Shown here: positions 1 through 9,010 of the stretch, in pieces
How the letters are laid out: each line of letters begins with the position of its first letter
How positions within the stretch are numbered: the first letter of the stretch is position 1
Origin: DATKRB01 sp963794215
GTDB lineage: Bacteria; Actinomycetota; Acidimicrobiia; Acidimicrobiales; RAAP-2
Direction: 5' to 3'
Assembly: GCA_963794215.1 (NCBI GenBank)
Contig: CAWCCQ010000004.1
Span: 124,001 to 188,000 of the forward strand
Length of the DNA: 64,000 bases
Notes under the pieces: model-generated
What the model was told of the DNA's origin: nothing
Seen by the model: only the letters and a program-made list of their open reading frames with translations
The model's database searches: none
Program-made: the position numbers and the translations under genes

Positions 1-1000
1 CGATGAAGTCAGCGATCGCTAGCAACTCGGCAACCGGCCCCGGCGCCAGGTCGACCCGGTCGAGGGCGGCGGCGGCGCGCTCAAGGTGTTCCACGGCCAA
101 CGTCCGCATCTCCTCGCGCACCCCACTCTCGACCAGTAGCTCGGCCGCACGCCGAACCTGCTCCTCGCCAATGTCGCCGTCGAGGATCGATCGCAGCGCA
201 GCGGCTGCCTCGTCGTTCCGCTCGAGCGCGGTGGCCACTGGCAGCGTCTTCTTGCCGCGCAGCAGGTCACTGCCCACGGGCTTGCCGGTGGCGGCGGGGT
301 CGCCCCAGATCCCGAGCATGTCGTCGACAGCCTGGAATGCCGTGCCGAGGTTGGCGCCGAACTCGTAGAGCGCGTCGACGACAGCCGGGGGCGCTCCGGC
401 CAATGTGGCGCCGAGCGCGGCCGCGCACGCCAGCAACGCACCGGTCTTACCCTGCTCCATCGCGATGCACTCTTCGACGGACACCGTGGTCCGCGACTCG
501 AACGCCATGTCGTCGGCCTGGCCGGCGATCATGGCCTGGGTTGCGGCCGCCAGTGACACCGTGGCGGCGACCCGCTCGGGAGTGGGCTCCTCGAGGAGGA
601 TCTGCAGCGCGAGCGTGGCCAGCGCGTCCCCAGCCACGATGGCGCGGCCGACGCCGAACTCTGCCCATGCGGTGGAACGGTGCCGGCGCTCTCGGTCCTC
701 GTCGATGATGTCGTCGTGGAGCAGTGAGAAGTTGTGGATGAGCTCGATGGCCACTGCCCCGACGATCCCGATTTTCTCGTCCGCGCCCGCAGCGGCCGCA
801 GAGAGCAGCACCAGTGCGGCCCGTACGCGCTTGCCGCCGCCAGCGAGGTGGTGCGCGACTGGAGCGCGCAGCTCGTCGCTCAATCGGGCCACCGTGTCGT
901 CGATCGCCGGTATCACCAGGTCAGCTGTCCGCTGCAATGCGGGCGGGGGCAGGTTCGGCTCGTGCACGGGAGCCGAGGACGGAAGAATCGAGGTGGTCAC
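1..1000 (-). CDS. Polyprenyl diphosphate synthase, partial (3' end beyond window)
   Basis: This is a trans-type prenyl-chain elongating enzyme, expected to supply farnesyl or geranylgeranyl diphosphate to the squalene/hopanoid genes beside it. Reading from a GTG at 1000, the protein shows GGGKRVRAAL near residue 54, the first aspartate-rich motif LLHDDIIDED at 93-102, EQGKTG near 182, and FQAVDDMLGIWGD near 222-234. The last is the DDxxGIWG second-motif form common in actinobacterial synthases. Product chain length cannot be read from this. The GTG overlaps the TGA of hpnE (GTGA), which implies translational coupling at the end of the operon. The reading frame stays open to base 1, so the C-terminus is cut off by the window edge. 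Confidence 0.93.
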   Translation of the reverse strand, partial: MTTSILPSSAPVHEPNLPPPALQRTADLVIPAIDDTVARLSDELRAPVAHHLAGGGKRVRAALVLLSAAAAGADEKIGIVGAVAIELIHNFSLLHDDIIDEDRERRHRSTAWAEFGVGRAIVAGDALATLALQILLEEPTPERVAATVSLAAATQAMIAGQADDMAFESRTTVSVEECIAMEQGKTGALLACAAALGATLAGAPPAVVDALYEFGANLGTAFQAVDDMLGIWGDPAATGKPVGSDLLRGKKTLPVATALERNDEAAAALRSILDGDIGEEQVRRAAELLVESGVREEMRTLAVEHLERAAAALDRVDLAPGPVAELLAIADFI

Positions 1001-2358
1001 GGCGCGATCTCCTGCAGCTGACGAGTGGGAGGACCTGGTGGGACAGAGCGGATGCCGAGTGCGTCACGCGCGGCGGCGACGCCACTGCGCACCGCACCCT
1101 CCATGGTCGCCGGCCAACCCGTGTCGCACCACGCGCCGGCAACAAAAAGGCCCTGAACGGAGGTTCGGTTCGGCGGGCGGAGGGCGGCGGTCCCGGGACC
1201 GCCACGGAAGGTCGCGTGGTGCTCGCGGCTGACGACGCCGTCTACCACCCGAGCATGTCGGGCGGCGGGGAAGAGATCGCCGATGGCGCCGGTGAACAGG
1301 CTCAGGAGTTCGTCGGGACGACGACCGAGGTACTGGTCTGCGCCGGACAATGAGATCGAAAGGCACTGTCCGGTCTCCGCGCCGGCCGAGGTCGTGCGGT
1401 CGAAGATGAACTGGGCGGGCGAGCCGACGGTGGCCGCCATGGGCAAATCCATGACCCGGCGGTCGAAGACGAGGTGCACGTTGACGATGGGCGACCATCC
1501 GAGGCCCTCGACGGGCCCGATCGCGCCGGTGGGTAGCAGGGCCTGAGTTTCGTCGGGGGGTGTGGTCACGATCACCGCGTCCCCCCGCAGCTCGCGGGTG
1601 GCAGTCGTCACCTCGAGGCGACCGTCGCGCCTTGGGGTGACCGAACGAACCCGTTCCTCGAGGGTCGTCTCGACGCCCGCGTCAGCCAGCGCGCGCTGGG
1701 CATTGTCCGCGTGGAGCCGCGCCAGGGGCACCGTGGACCACCCGACGTCGCCGGCATCCGCCTCGTCGAGGAGTCCAGTTCTGAAGACCTTGACGGCAAG
1801 CGCCAGGGACGCCTCTTGTGCCGTGACGTTCACCGTCGGAAGGATGATGAGGTTCCAGAGCCGGTCGATGGCGTCACGGTGTTGGCCGTGGGCTGTCAGC
1901 CACGACCCGAACGTCTGGCGGTCGAGCGTAGGGTCATCGGGGTCGAGCCGACGCAGGGCCATTGCCGGGCGCGCCAGGCGCAGCCGGTCACCGAGTGCGA
2001 GGTGACGGTAGCGAGCGAGCGAGGCCGCCAGGTGCAAGGGACTCGGCAGCCGCCCGCGGCTGATCGACGATCGAGTCCCGTCGGGGGAGAGCACCGGAAT
2101 CTCGAGGCGCTCCTGCAGGGTCACCTGGTCGCTCGCTCCGATGCGAGCCAAGAACCCGCGGTAGGCGGTGCAGCACCGGAGGAAGACGTGCTGGCCGTTG
2201 TCGAAGGACAGTCCGTTACGTCGGAACGACCAGGTGAGGCCGCCGATCCTGGCCCGGCGTTCGATCAGCTCGACGTGAGCCCCCGCGTCCGCGGCGGCGA
2301 GGGCGGCACTGATGCCCGAGAGCCCGGCACCGATCACGACCACGTGGGTCGGGCTCAT
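997..2358 (-). CDS. hpnE: Hydroxysqualene dehydroxylase HpnE
   Basis: This FAD-dependent amine-oxidase/phytoene-desaturase-like protein (453 aa) is the family that reduces hydroxysqualene to squalene in the HpnCDE route. The N-terminus has the dinucleotide-binding motif VVIGAGLSG followed by an acidic ERRARIGG strand end. The C-terminus has the FAD-closing stretch GLFVAGAWCDTGWPATMEGA. The open frame extends further upstream, but the ATG at 2358 places the Rossmann motif right at the N-terminus and overlaps the hpnD stop as ATGA, so it is taken as the start. It sits between hpnD and the polyprenyl synthase, in the order seen in other actinobacterial hopanoid clusters. Confidence 0.93.
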   Translation of the reverse strand: MSPTHVVVIGAGLSGISAALAAADAGAHVELIERRARIGGLTWSFRRNGLSFDNGQHVFLRCCTAYRGFLARIGASDQVTLQERLEIPVLSPDGTRSSISRGRLPSPLHLAASLARYRHLALGDRLRLARPAMALRRLDPDDPTLDRQTFGSWLTAHGQHRDAIDRLWNLIILPTVNVTAQEASLALAVKVFRTGLLDEADAGDVGWSTVPLARLHADNAQRALADAGVETTLEERVRSVTPRRDGRLEVTTATRELRGDAVIVTTPPDETQALLPTGAIGPVEGLGWSPIVNVHLVFDRRVMDLPMAATVGSPAQFIFDRTTSAGAETGQCLSISLSGADQYLGRRPDELLSLFTGAIGDLFPAARHARVVDGVVSREHHATFRGGPGTAALRPPNRTSVQGLFVAGAWCDTGWPATMEGAVRSGVAAARDALGIRSVPPGPPTRQLQEIAP

Positions 2359-3239
2359 ACATGCACCCCGGCCAGGCTGGTCGTCGCCACCCAGATCTTC
2401 TCCCACGCGGGGAGCGACAGCCGCCCCCGAGTCACTGCCCCTGGGTCGCGCTCGATCCTGCGCAGGAGCCTGTGGTAGATGCCCGTCATCGCGCCCACGC
2501 ACGCCTGGCTACGCCGGTCGAGGAGGGCGAGCAGCGGCAGCCCCCGAGCGAACCACTCCTCGGCCCGGAGACACTCGACGGCGACGAGGGCGGCCAAGGC
2601 GTCGGGTGGGTCTGACAAGTCGGGACGACAGCCCGCCGCGCGCGCATCGTCGGCAGGAAGGTAGACGCGGCCCCGCCCTCGATCTTCGAGGATGTCGCGC
2701 AAGATGTTGGTCAGTTGGAGGGCCACGCCGAGGTCGTCGGCCAACGGTGCCGCGGCCGACGGATCGTCGGTACCGAAGATGGCCAGGGACAAGCGTCCGA
2801 TCGAGCCCGCCACCCGGCGGCAGTAGCCGACGAGCTCGTCCATCGTCTGGTAGCACGTCCCGTGCACGTCCATCTCGCAGCCATCGATCAGCTCGTCGAA
2901 GGCGTCGAGCGGGAGCGGGTAGCGGCGGGCGGCGTCCCTGAGCGCGAAGAGCACGGGATCGGTTGCCGGCACCTGCTCGTCGGCCCGGTCCGAGATGCTG
3001 TGGACCTCCTTGCGCACCGCTGCCAGCGCGCTCATTCGCGCTTCGAGCGGGGAGTCACCGTCGCCGATGTCGTCGATGCGGCGGGCCAAGGCGTAGACCG
3101 CGGAGAGCGCTTGACGCTCGGGGCCGCGCAACAGGCGTATGCCGTAGGCGAAGTTCTTCGCCTCGCGCCGCGTGATGACCTCGCAGGCGCGATAGGCGCT
3201 GGTCGTGTCGACGGCCCCTCTCTCCGCCCGGGCGCTCAC
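2355..3239 (-). CDS. hpnD: Presqualene diphosphate synthase HpnD
   Basis: This squalene/phytoene-synthase-family enzyme (294 aa) is expected to join two farnesyl diphosphates to presqualene diphosphate. Visible family motifs are the first metal-binding site in ALARRIDDIGDGD, the helix YCRRVAGSIGRLS, and the second aspartate site LQLTNILRDILEDRGRGRVYLP. The open frame runs far upstream across hpnC, but the GTG at 3239 overlaps the hpnC stop (GTGA) and gives a normal family length, so the longer version is rejected. It is coupled on both sides to hpnC and hpnE. Confidence 0.93.
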   Translation of the reverse strand: MSARAERGAVDTTSAYRACEVITRREAKNFAYGIRLLRGPERQALSAVYALARRIDDIGDGDSPLEARMSALAAVRKEVHSISDRADEQVPATDPVLFALRDAARRYPLPLDAFDELIDGCEMDVHGTCYQTMDELVGYCRRVAGSIGRLSLAIFGTDDPSAAAPLADDLGVALQLTNILRDILEDRGRGRVYLPADDARAAGCRPDLSDPPDALAALVAVECLRAEEWFARGLPLLALLDRRSQACVGAMTGIYHRLLRRIERDPGAVTRGRLSLPAWEKIWVATTSLAGVHV

Positions 3240-4228
3240 GCGCCGACGTCCCAGTCCGGGGCGCCGTGCCGGAGACGCAGAGAGGTTGCAAGTGCCATGG
3301 TCGAGACCATCCGGGCGGCGAAGCCAAGGCGCGGTGGCCTGTTGGTCGTGCCCAATACGTCGAACCGGTGCCGCTCGATGGCACCGAGTGCCGACACGCC
3401 CCCCGCGGTGAACCCAGCAACCGCGGCGCGGGGGCGCAGTGGAAGGGAGGCCGCCAAGGGTATGCCCGAGGCGAGAAGTCGCCGGGCGCGCCCGCATTGG
3501 AGGGCGACGACGCGCCGCAGGGCCGGACTCGCCGTGGGCCTGGCCAGCTCCGCCTCGTCGCAACCCAAGGCGTGGAGATCCTCGAGCGGGAGGTAGACGC
3601 GGTCCGCTCGGAGGTCCTCCGCGACGTCTTGGAGATGCTCGACCACTTGCAGTGCCACGCACACGTCGTCGGAGAGTCTCGTGCGCGCGGGGCTCTCGTG
3701 ACCCAGCGCGCACAGAACGAGGCGGCCGACCGGGGCAGCCGACAGCATGCAGTAGGCCACCAGATCCTCGAACCTCCGGTAACGGCGCACCTTCTGGTCC
3801 TGGCGGTTGGCGTCGATGAGCGCGAGGAACGGCGCCAAGGGCAGGTCCAGCTCCCTGAAACCTGGGGTGAGTGCTCGCAGTAGGGGGTGCACCGCGTCGC
3901 CGGTGACCGAGCGGCGCAGGTCCCGTTCTAGCCAGTCGAGCAGTGCCAGGCGATCCCCAGCAGCCTCGTCCCCAATGTCGTCCGTGAGCCGCGCGAAGCC
4001 GTAGATCGCCATCAAGTGTCGACGCGACCCTGTGGGAAGCAGTCGAGACGCGACCGGAAAGTTCTCTGAGGGGGCCTGGGACAAGATTGCGACTGGCCCG
4101 AGCGACGCCGGCCAGTCGGTGGACGAGGGGTCCTGTGTGACCAGAGTCGACGTAGTGGCGCACAACGTCCCCCGAACGGCGGCCCCGCGTCCGACGCCGG
4201 CCTCATGATCGGTGTCAGGAGTGACCAT
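3236..4228 (-). CDS. hpnC: Hydroxysqualene synthase HpnC
   Basis: This second squalene/phytoene-synthase-family protein (330 aa) is expected to convert presqualene diphosphate to hydroxysqualene. It carries FARLTDDIGDE as the first aspartate site, YCMLSAAPVGRLVL, and a diverged second site EHLQDVAEDLRADRVYLP. The start at ATG 4228 is supported by GAGAGGAG about seven bases upstream on the coding strand. The N-terminus is about 40 residues longer than the domain core. It is the first gene of the tightly overlapping hpnC-hpnD-hpnE-prenyl synthase run, with a weak promoter candidate about 45 bases upstream. Confidence 0.92.
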   Translation of the reverse strand: MVTPDTDHEAGVGRGAAVRGTLCATTSTLVTQDPSSTDWPASLGPVAILSQAPSENFPVASRLLPTGSRRHLMAIYGFARLTDDIGDEAAGDRLALLDWLERDLRRSVTGDAVHPLLRALTPGFRELDLPLAPFLALIDANRQDQKVRRYRRFEDLVAYCMLSAAPVGRLVLCALGHESPARTRLSDDVCVALQVVEHLQDVAEDLRADRVYLPLEDLHALGCDEAELARPTASPALRRVVALQCGRARRLLASGIPLAASLPLRPRAAVAGFTAGGVSALGAIERHRFDVLGTTNRPPRLGFAARMVSTMALATSLRLRHGAPDWDVGA

Positions 4229-4795
4229 CGGTGACTCCTCTCACTTGGGCCGGCGCGGGACGTGCACGGGTGATATTTGTGCCCAAGAAGCGCATCGTCA
4301 AGGCCAGCATGAGTATCGAGGTCAAAAGGAGCATGACTGGTTGCGAACACGACCCTTCTAGTCTCAATCGATCGCTTCAGCTCCGCAGTGTACCGACCCC
4401 TGATCGCCCGCTCGCGGTTGGCGTGGGAGGTTGGTCCCCCGCGAGCCACCGGGGCGGCCACTCATTCGCCTCGGCCTCAGCTCGACGGAGTCAGCGCCCC
4501 AAACGATCGATTGATCAGGAGGAGTCAAGATTCTCGGGGTCCAGTCACGTTCACTGTCAGGTCGTTCAGATGGGATCGGGTGCGTCCGGCACGCTCGTGG
4601 CGACGACGACCGGTTCGTCCGGGCCCTGCCGGCCCCGCCCGTCGAGGCCCCGTCGAATGCCTCGGGCACCATCGGACGGCGTAGCGTATTTCGCGAAGTC
4701 GCTCCACGGGTATTCCCTCAAATTCGGCCCCTTCGGCATCGTTCAAACGTTCGTATGGGAGCACCTAGCTCGGGGCCGCTCCGGGCGCTCGGCGC
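4229..4795. other. Intergenic region between hpnC and the hpnA-like gene
   Basis: About 570 bases separate hpnC from the next minus-strand gene. Apart from the hpnC ribosome-binding site and the weak promoter candidate, I see no convincing coding frame, RNA gene or repeat. The frames that are open here lack recognisable protein character. Confidence 0.5.
4273..4301 (-). promoter_or_regulatory. Candidate promoter of hpnC
   Basis: On the minus strand TTGACG (4296-4301) is followed after 17 bases by AAATAT (4273-4278), about 45 bases before the hpnC start. The -35 box is good for a housekeeping sigma factor, but the -10 box is weak, so this is only a candidate. Confidence 0.3.
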
Positions 4796-5890
4796 CTACA
4801 GCAGGATCTGCGCGTAGCGAGCCGGTCGGACGTACCCGTGCTCGACGAACCAGCGCGCCGAGGCAGCGATGGCCTCGGAGGCTGGCCGGCTCGTGTACCC
4901 GAGCTCGGCGCGCGCCCTCGAGTCGTCGAACACCATGCGAGTTGTCGACATGCGGGCGGCCTCTCGGGGGACGGCCGGCTCTTGCCCCATCAGGCGGCCC
5001 TGGACCAGCTCGGAGAGATAGCCGGCCGAAACCCCGATGGCCCTCGGGAACCGTCGTGCCTTCATCGGAAGGCCTGTGCACAATGACAGCTCGCGGAGGA
5101 GGTCGAGCATCGTGAGGTTCTCGCCGCCAGCGATGTAGCTCCGTCCGATCCGCCCACGCTCGAGCGCGAGGAGATGGGCCGCGGCCACGTCATCGACGTG
5201 GACCACGTTCATCGCGGTGTCCACGTAACCGGGGATCCGTCCGTTGAGGAAATCGAGCACCAACTTGCCGGTAGGGGTCGGCCGGCGATCTCGTGGTCCG
5301 AGCGGAAAGGTGGGCAGCACGATGCACACCGGGGCACCTTCTGCGGCAGCACGTAGGACTTCGTGCTCCGCCACGTACTTGGATTGCTTGTAGAGGCCAT
5401 AGAGGTGGGCAGCCCGGGCGACCGCCCGCTCGCTCGCGTAGAGCCCACCTGGGGACCCATCGCGCCCGATCCGGTCCTTGGCGCCATGCGGCAGCCCGAT
5501 GGTGCCCACCGTGCTCGTGTACACCACGCGTGCGACACCCGCCGCGACCGCTCCTTCGAGGACGTTGCGGCTGCCTTCCACGTTCACCGCGTAGAAGGAT
5601 TCGGGGTCAGGACCCCAGAAGCGGTAGAGCGCGGCGACGTGGAAGACCGCCCTCGCCCCGCGCATCGCGCTGAAGACGCCTGCGCGGTCGCGGATGTCGA
5701 GTGTCACGCGTTCGAGGTCGAGGTCCGCCAAGTTCGTCGCGTCACCTCCGGGCTCGATGGTGGCGACCACGCGAGCGTGACGTGCGAGGAGCGCTCGGGT
5801 GATCGCTGAGCCGACAAAGCCGGCCGCGCCAGTCACGACGACACGATCACCAGGCTCGAGGGTCATTTCGTCGAGAGCCATAGGGATCAC
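4796..5890 (-). CDS. hpnA: HpnA-like NAD-dependent epimerase/reductase
   Basis: This extended short-chain dehydrogenase/epimerase (about 364 aa) resembles the hopanoid-associated sugar epimerase HpnA and dihydroflavonol-reductase-like proteins. The N-terminal nucleotide-binding motif is VVVTGAAGFVGSAITRALL. An STVGTIG stretch and YGLYKQSKYVAE supply the Ser and YxxxK of the active site. Substrate binding is suggested by LPTFPLGPRD. The GTG at 5890 overlaps the TGA of the upstream aminotransferase (GTGA); an ATG at 5881 is an alternative. Its place beside hpnC-E and an HpnO-like aminotransferase suggests a role in hopanoid side-chain chemistry, but the substrate is not established. Confidence 0.8.
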   Translation of the reverse strand: MIPMALDEMTLEPGDRVVVTGAAGFVGSAITRALLARHARVVATIEPGGDATNLADLDLERVTLDIRDRAGVFSAMRGARAVFHVAALYRFWGPDPESFYAVNVEGSRNVLEGAVAAGVARVVYTSTVGTIGLPHGAKDRIGRDGSPGGLYASERAVARAAHLYGLYKQSKYVAEHEVLRAAAEGAPVCIVLPTFPLGPRDRRPTPTGKLVLDFLNGRIPGYVDTAMNVVHVDDVAAAHLLALERGRIGRSYIAGGENLTMLDLLRELSLCTGLPMKARRFPRAIGVSAGYLSELVQGRLMGQEPAVPREAARMSTTRMVFDDSRARAELGYTSRPASEAIAASARWFVEHGYVRPARYAQILL

Positions 5891-7322
5891 TTGACCACCG
5901 ACGCGACTGGGCGGTCGAGGTCCGTCGTGCGTCGCCGGGCCTTGTCGCGCCGCAGGCTGCTCTTGGCCACCGTGCGACCGACCTCGAGTAACAGACCCGG
6001 ACCGTGGTGGGCGTCGTGGAGGACGTCATCCAGCGAATCCACGAAGTACTCGACCTCCTCCACGTCGGCGATGAGGGGGGGAAGGAGCTTGACCACGTTG
6101 ACGCCGTCGGCTGCCACCTGGGTCAGGATGCGGTGACGGTGGAACAGGGGGATAACCACCGCCTGGGAGAACAGCGCGGTGCGCATCCGCTCGAGCAGGT
6201 GCCACCGCCGGCGCAGTGCCGCGAGGTGGGCTCGCCGAACACCAGCCCAACCATCAGGCCCTTGCCTCGCACCGCGTGGAGCATCTCGTAGCGGTCCACC
6301 AGCACCCCGAGCCGTTCTTGGAGCAGCGCCCCGGTGGATGCGGCGCCCTCGACGATGCTCTCGTCGTCGAAGGTCGCGAGGGTCGCCAACCCGGCCACCA
6401 TGGCGAGCTGGTTGCGCCCGAACGTCGTCGAATGGACGAGCGCCCTATCGATCGAGGTGAACACCCGCATCATCACCTCGTCCGTGCACAGCACCGCGCC
6501 GACCGGCACGAATCCTCCCGATAACGCCTTGGAGACGGTGATGATGTCGGGCGTCAACCCCCAGTGCTCGTGGGCGAAGAACTTGCCAGTCCGCCCGAGG
6601 CCCGTCTGCACCTCGTCGGCCACGAAGAGCGCCTTGTAGCTCCGACATGCTTCTTGAGCAGCGTGCCAGAACGCGTCGGGCGCCTCGTAGACGCCCTTGC
6701 CCTGGATCGGCTCGGCGATGAACGCCGCCACGTCGCCCCGTCGCAGCTCGCGGCGGAGCGCGTCGATGTCGCCGAAGGGGACCTCGGTCGCCCCAGGCAG
6801 CAGGGGGCCGAAACCTTCACGGAACTCCTTGCCGCCGTTGAGGGCCAGGGCACCGGTGGTCAGACCGTGGAACGCATGACCGCAAAACACGACTCTCGAG
6901 CGTCCGGTTGCCTGGCGGGCGAACTTGATCGCCGCCTCCACCGATTCTGCCCCCGAGTTGCAGAAGAAGACCCGCTCGATTCCGGCGTGGGCCCGAGCGA
7001 CCAGTTGCTCGGCCAGCAGTCCCGGCAAGAGGGCGCAGTCCATCTGCACCATGTTGGGAAGGTCGAGATCGATCGCCTGATGGAGCGCCTTCTTGAGAGC
7101 CGGATGGCTTCGACCGAGCGCGAAGACACCGAAGCCGGCTAGGAAGTCGAGGTACCGGGCTCCGGTCTCGTCGTAGAGGTAACAGCCCTCGCCACGGACA
7201 TAGAGCCGGTCGAACCCGATCGTGGTCAAGACCCGGACGAGCTGGGGGTTCATCAGGCGCGCGTGGAGCTCGAAGTTGTCGCCGTGACGCTCTTGTAGGG
7301 CTCTCGACACGTCGAATGGCAT
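5887..7322 (-). pseudogene. hpnO: Class III aminotransferase, HpnO-like, with a single-base frameshift
   Basis: This is a PLP-dependent class III aminotransferase of acetylornithine-transaminase type, the family that includes HpnO of hopanoid clusters, which aminates the hopanoid side chain. The start at ATG 7322 has GGAGGG ahead of it. Visible motifs are FFCNSGAESVEAAIKFAR, FHGLTTGALAL, VADEVQTGLGRTGKF and the PLP lysine in TVSKALSGGF. The frame is broken near 6223: after GLVFGEPTS the correct continuation, AALRRRWHLLERMRTALFSQ, is in the next frame, which fits one missing base. That second frame then runs to 5887 with normal family sequence. This is either a true inactivating mutation or a sequence error; everything else looks intact. 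Confidence 0.8.
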
Positions 7323-7460
7323 TTCGCCCTCCGTGCTGGGGTACGAGTTAGAGGGTAGTTGACCGGCCTGCCTGCACTCTGACCAGGGCCTTGTTTGTGC
7401 AATGTGGGATGCGGGAAGGTTCGGAACGACCCATCGACGTACGGCGGGAGGTTGCCAGGC

Positions 7461-7817
7461 ATGACCACAACGACCGACGACGGAGCGGACCCCGTATCGC
7501 GTGCGTTCGCCGATCTGGCCCGAGTGCTCGAGGACAGCACTCGGGATCACCGCGTGCTGACCGAGCGGATCCGGTCTGTCGAGGGACGTCGGGCGAGCGG
7601 CGGGAGCTGGCGTGACGCGCTGGCGGCCGAGGAGGAGCCCGGTACGTTGCAGCTGCTCAGCCAGACACTGGCCCGCCTGTCGCTGGCGAGCGGCATCCTG
7701 CGCAAGGCGCTGGTCGTGGAGCTTCGGGGCGAAGGAAACAGCATCCCGTCCATCGCCCGTCTGTTCGGGGTGACTCATCAGAGGGTGTCGAACCTCTTGC
7801 GCCAGACGGGGTCCTGA
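7461..7817 (+). CDS. Small helix-turn-helix protein
   Basis: This 118-aa protein is divergent from the aminotransferase gene. The last third reads GNSIPSIARLFGVTHQRVSNLLRQ, a clear helix-turn-helix of sigma-region-4 or resolvase-C-terminal type. The N-terminal part is predicted to be helical (VLEDSTRDHRVLTERIRSVEG), possibly coiled coil. ATG 7461 has GGGAGG upstream. It could act on the divergent hopanoid genes or on the EAL gene that follows, but no operator is recognised. The family name is not known to me. Confidence 0.75.
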   Translation: MTTTTDDGADPVSRAFADLARVLEDSTRDHRVLTERIRSVEGRRASGGSWRDALAAEEEPGTLQLLSQTLARLSLASGILRKALVVELRGEGNSIPSIARLFGVTHQRVSNLLRQTGS

Positions 7818-7936
7818 TCCGAACCGTCCTGGGGTCCAGGCGGACCGGTGTGCGGTCTCGGTCCGCTCATGCGCGGTCTGCAAGACCCGTTCAGGCATGA
7901 TGGAGAGGCGGCCTTTGTCGTGCGGATTTTGGTGAG

Positions 7937-8950
7937 GTGAGGGACCGGAGGGGATCGTTGGTAGTCGACGGCGGCGAGCACGAGTGGGGAGTGGACTCCA
8001 AGCCGCTCGTGCTCAGTGGCGAGCCGATGCTCCAGTACCAGCCGGTCGTGGACCTGGCCACCGGCAAGCTTCTGGGGTTCGAGGCACTCATGCGCTGGCA
8101 GCACCCCACCCAGGGAGTCATCTTGCCGGGTCTGCTGATCCCCTGGGCCGAGGCGAACGGCGATATCGTCGCCCTGGGCGAGTGGGTGTTGCAAGCCAGT
8201 TGCCACGACGCGGGAACGTGGTCCCCGAGCGTCCAGCTTGCCGTGAACCTCTCGATCGTCCAGTTGCGCCGGGGCGTCGCATCGTCGGCGGTGCGCGAGG
8301 CGCTCGACCAGTCCGGACTCCCGGCCGACCGCCTCACCGTCGAGGTGACCGAGCACGTCATGTCCGACGAGTACGCGCTGCGTGACCTGCGGGCGATCAC
8401 CGCCATGGGAGTCCAATTGGCGGTCGACGACGTGGGGACGAGCTGGAACTCCTTCGACCTGCTCCGACGCATGGCCGTCAATACGATCAAGATCGACGCG
8501 TCGTTCGTCAACGGGCTCGAGGCTCACGAAGGCATCAACCGGATGGTGGTCGAGACCGTCGTCCACCTGGCCCATTCCTCGGGCATGTCGACGGTGGCCG
8601 AGGGGGTCGAGACGGAGCTGCACGCCGCCTTGGTCCGTGAGTTCGACTCGGATGCGGCGCAGGGCTACTACTTCGCTCCACCGCTCAGTGTCGACCGGGC
8701 GGCGGCCATCGCGGCCGATGCCGAGTACCGGTTCCCGTTGGACGGTCCGGGGTGGCTCGGATCCGAACCTTGGGATCCGCCCCGTCCTGGCGCCGACGAG
8801 CCGGCCGCGCCCAGGCCGGCACACGCGTCGACCAGCCCGGCCGGCGACAGCTCCGATCCCGCCGAGCCGGCTGTGGCTGGGGGGTCCGAGCCCGCCGATC
8901 CCCGACCCAACGCCCGGCGCCGCCGGCGGGGCGCCGGGGCCGACGACTAG
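7937..8950 (+). CDS. EAL-domain cyclic-di-GMP phosphodiesterase
   Basis: This stand-alone EAL domain (about residues 25-260) is followed by a Pro/Ala-rich tail ending in an Arg-rich patch. Catalytic positions of the family are present: FEALMRW (the EAL glutamate), NLSIVQL, EVTEHVM, the DD pair in AVDDVGTSWNSF, IKIDASFV and TVAEGVET. The loop-6 signature, normally DDFGTGYSS, is changed to DDVGTSWNS, which may lower or alter activity. There is no attached GGDEF or sensory domain. The start is uncertain: GTG 7937, or TTG 7958, which has GGAGGGG just upstream. It likely acts as a cytosolic c-di-GMP hydrolase in a motile cell. Confidence 0.87.
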   Translation: MRDRRGSLVVDGGEHEWGVDSKPLVLSGEPMLQYQPVVDLATGKLLGFEALMRWQHPTQGVILPGLLIPWAEANGDIVALGEWVLQASCHDAGTWSPSVQLAVNLSIVQLRRGVASSAVREALDQSGLPADRLTVEVTEHVMSDEYALRDLRAITAMGVQLAVDDVGTSWNSFDLLRRMAVNTIKIDASFVNGLEAHEGINRMVVETVVHLAHSSGMSTVAEGVETELHAALVREFDSDAAQGYYFAPPLSVDRAAAIAADAEYRFPLDGPGWLGSEPWDPPRPGADEPAAPRPAHASTSPAGDSSDPAEPAVAGGSEPADPRPNARRRRRGAGADD

Positions 8951-9010
8951 CGCGTGGGGCGAACGAGCCGAACCACGTGAGCGGGCGGGCACTTTGGTAG
9001 ACAGAGCGGC

